This document shows positions 62,981 through 64,000 of a stretch of 64,000 nucleotides of DNA, piece by piece; positions within the stretch are counted from its first letter, which is position 1, and every line of letters starts with the position of its first letter. The position numbers and the translations under genes were made by a program. This DNA is from Vicinamibacterales bacterium. GTDB taxonomy: Bacteria; Acidobacteriota; Vicinamibacteria; Vicinamibacterales; JAKQTR01. The stretch is taken from positions 57,100 to 121,099 of the forward strand of contig JALOKU010000004.1 in assembly GCA_025456345.1 (NCBI GenBank). Direction: 5' to 3'. A model generated the notes under the pieces. That model did not search any database and was not told the DNA's origin. It saw only the letters and a list, made by a program, of their open reading frames with translations.

Positions 62981-64000
62981 CTAGGACAGGCGGAAACAGG
63001 CGGCGGTATCCTCGAACGCCGCCAACTGGCGGCGCTGCCAGGCGTCGCCTTCGCCGAGTTCGGCCGCCATCAGGCGGGCCACCTCAGGCGCCATCGCGAC
63101 GGCGGCCTTCGAGTTGAGGAACAGGGCGCGGCAGCGCCGGGCCAGCACATCCTCAACCGAGCGCGCCATCTCCACCCTCACGCCCCAAATCACCTCGGCC
63201 TTCGTGTAGGGCAGTGCCGGATGGAGGCGTTCACCCAACGGCGGGTGGGCGCGCATCAGGTCCTGGATGGCGAGGGCGTCGGAACCGTACACGCTGAGGG
63301 CGCCGAACTTCTCCGCGTGCGGATGGAACCCGTGGATGTTCAGCGTCCGTGTCACGCAGGTCTTCTCGGGCAGACGGGCCAGCATCGCGGCCTGGTTCAC
63401 GGCGTCCTCGGCCATGTGGCGGTAGGTGGTCCACTTGCCGCCGGCCACGGTGAGCAGGCCCGACCGCTCGATGTGAATCGTATGGTCTCGGGAGAGGGCC
63501 GCGGTGGACGCAGCGCCGTCGGCGCGGACAAGCGGCCTGATCCCGACCGACACGCTCAGCACGTCGTCGCGCGTCGGCGCCCGGTGGAGGTACTGGCCGG
63601 CGGTCTCGAGGATGAACGCCACTTCCTCGTCGAGCGCCCGCGGTTCCAGCGTCGGTTCGGCGATCGGCGTGTCGGTGGTGCCGACCAGCGTGTGGCCGTG
63701 CCAGGGGATGGCGAACATCACGCGGCCGTCGCGCGTGTGCGGCACCATGATCGCGCTCCGGCCCGGCAGGAACGACCGGTCGAACACGAGGTGGACGCCC
63801 TGGCTCGGCGCGATCATCGGCGCGGCATCCGGAACGATCAGCCGGCGCACGCCGTCCGCGAAGGGGCCCGTCGCGTTGATGACGGCCCGCGTGCTCACCC
63901 GAATCTCCTGACCGGTTTCCTCGTCGACGGCGATGACACCGTCCAGGAACCCGTCCGGTTCCCGTGTGAAACCGGTCACGCGCACGTAGTTGAGGAGCGT
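62981..64000 (-). CDS. glpD: Aerobic glycerol-3-phosphate dehydrogenase, 5' part beyond window
   Basis: The C-terminal 339 residues of the FAD-dependent membrane-associated enzyme that oxidises glycerol 3-phosphate to dihydroxyacetone phosphate and reduces quinone. The frame is open to the window edge (TLLNYVRVTGF matches the NYVKV block), so the GTG at 63985 in the ORF track is internal. Conserved blocks: VINATGPFADGVR, GVHLVFDR, MFAIPWHGHTLVGTTDTP, GIRPLVRAD and TVAGGKWTTYRHMAEDAV. It converges with glpT, fitting uptake followed by oxidation. Confidence 0.95.
   Translation of the reverse strand, partial: TLLNYVRVTGFTREPDGFLDGVIAVDEETGQEIRVSTRAVINATGPFADGVRRLIVPDAAPMIAPSQGVHLVFDRSFLPGRSAIMVPHTRDGRVMFAIPWHGHTLVGTTDTPIAEPTLEPRALDEEVAFILETAGQYLHRAPTRDDVLSVSVGIRPLVRADGAASTAALSRDHTIHIERSGLLTVAGGKWTTYRHMAEDAVNQAAMLARLPEKTCVTRTLNIHGFHPHAEKFGALSVYGSDALAIQDLMRAHPPLGERLHPALPYTKAEVIWGVRVEMARSVEDVLARRCRALFLNSKAAVAMAPEVARLMAAELGEGDAWQRRQLAAFEDTAACFRLS

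Overview
The window is a 64-kb piece of a high-GC bacterial chromosome, almost entirely coding, with house-keeping genes on both strands. No rRNA, CRISPR array, prophage, insertion sequence or plasmid function was seen. The gene content points to a Gram-negative (didermic) member of the Acidobacteriota, possibly the Vicinamibacteria. Pointers are an LptE-type outer-membrane lipoprotein, a BshC-like bacillithiol ligase, hrcA-grpE-dnaJ-prmA, DUF1844, PEGA/kinase proteins, a DUF374 acyltransferase and a GH78 rhamnosidase. The lineage is inferred from gene content, not from a marker phylogeny.

Layout. 1-2.4 kb: the end of deoB, dgt, and a convergent small lipoprotein gene. 2.5-17 kb: one long plus-strand run, yceD-rpmF-plsX-fabD-fabG-acpP-fabF-etfB-etfA-(ETF:quinone-type FeS membrane protein)-(DUF374 acyltransferase)-(HDAC-family hydrolase)-leuS-lptE-holA. 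Many of its genes are joined by 1-4 base overlaps. It links type II fatty-acid synthesis, lipid acylation and an electron-transfer chain; fabH is missing from the usual place between plsX and fabD. 17-25.5 kb: rpsT, an HD-GYP protein, then a minus-strand run kinase-ilvE-pilT-recX-alaS-lytic transglycosylase. 25.6-36.5 kb: rsmE, then minus-strand hrcA-grpE-dnaJ-prmA (no dnaK), an amidohydrolase with xdhC, a class A penicillin-binding protein and bshC. 36.6-46 kb: a degenerate kinase with a PEGA domain, overlapping carA, then carB and comEC. 46-53 kb: mazG, DUF1844, an MBL hydrolase, ribF, a small unknown, cysS, a saccharopine-dehydrogenase-like gene, yraN and tandem tRNA-Gly/tRNA-Cys. 53-64 kb is more accessory: a 3D-domain protein, a PAS-GGDEF-EAL protein with an odd C-terminus, a Tat-exported NIPSNAP protein with a GH78 rhamnosidase, an orphan membrane-fusion protein, and glpT convergent with glpD (cut by the window end).

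The most notable non-coding signal is a set of dispersed intergenic repeats. One family is a roughly 115-130 bp A/G-rich imperfect palindrome built on AAGAAGC units, with four copies. A second is CTAG/GGGCTAGG-rich. A third is a 20-bp exact repeat around a CAGACCCGGGTCTG palindrome, found at two convergent gene junctions. Several of these elements supply or touch the stop codon of the neighbouring gene. Two putative c-di-GMP phosphodiesterases (HD-GYP and EAL) and pilT suggest surface-behaviour regulation. I did not find a discrete defence or biosynthetic island. The best candidates for something undescribed are the repeat families, the pseudokinase-PEGA protein and the EAL protein with a C-terminal membrane anchor and extra domain.
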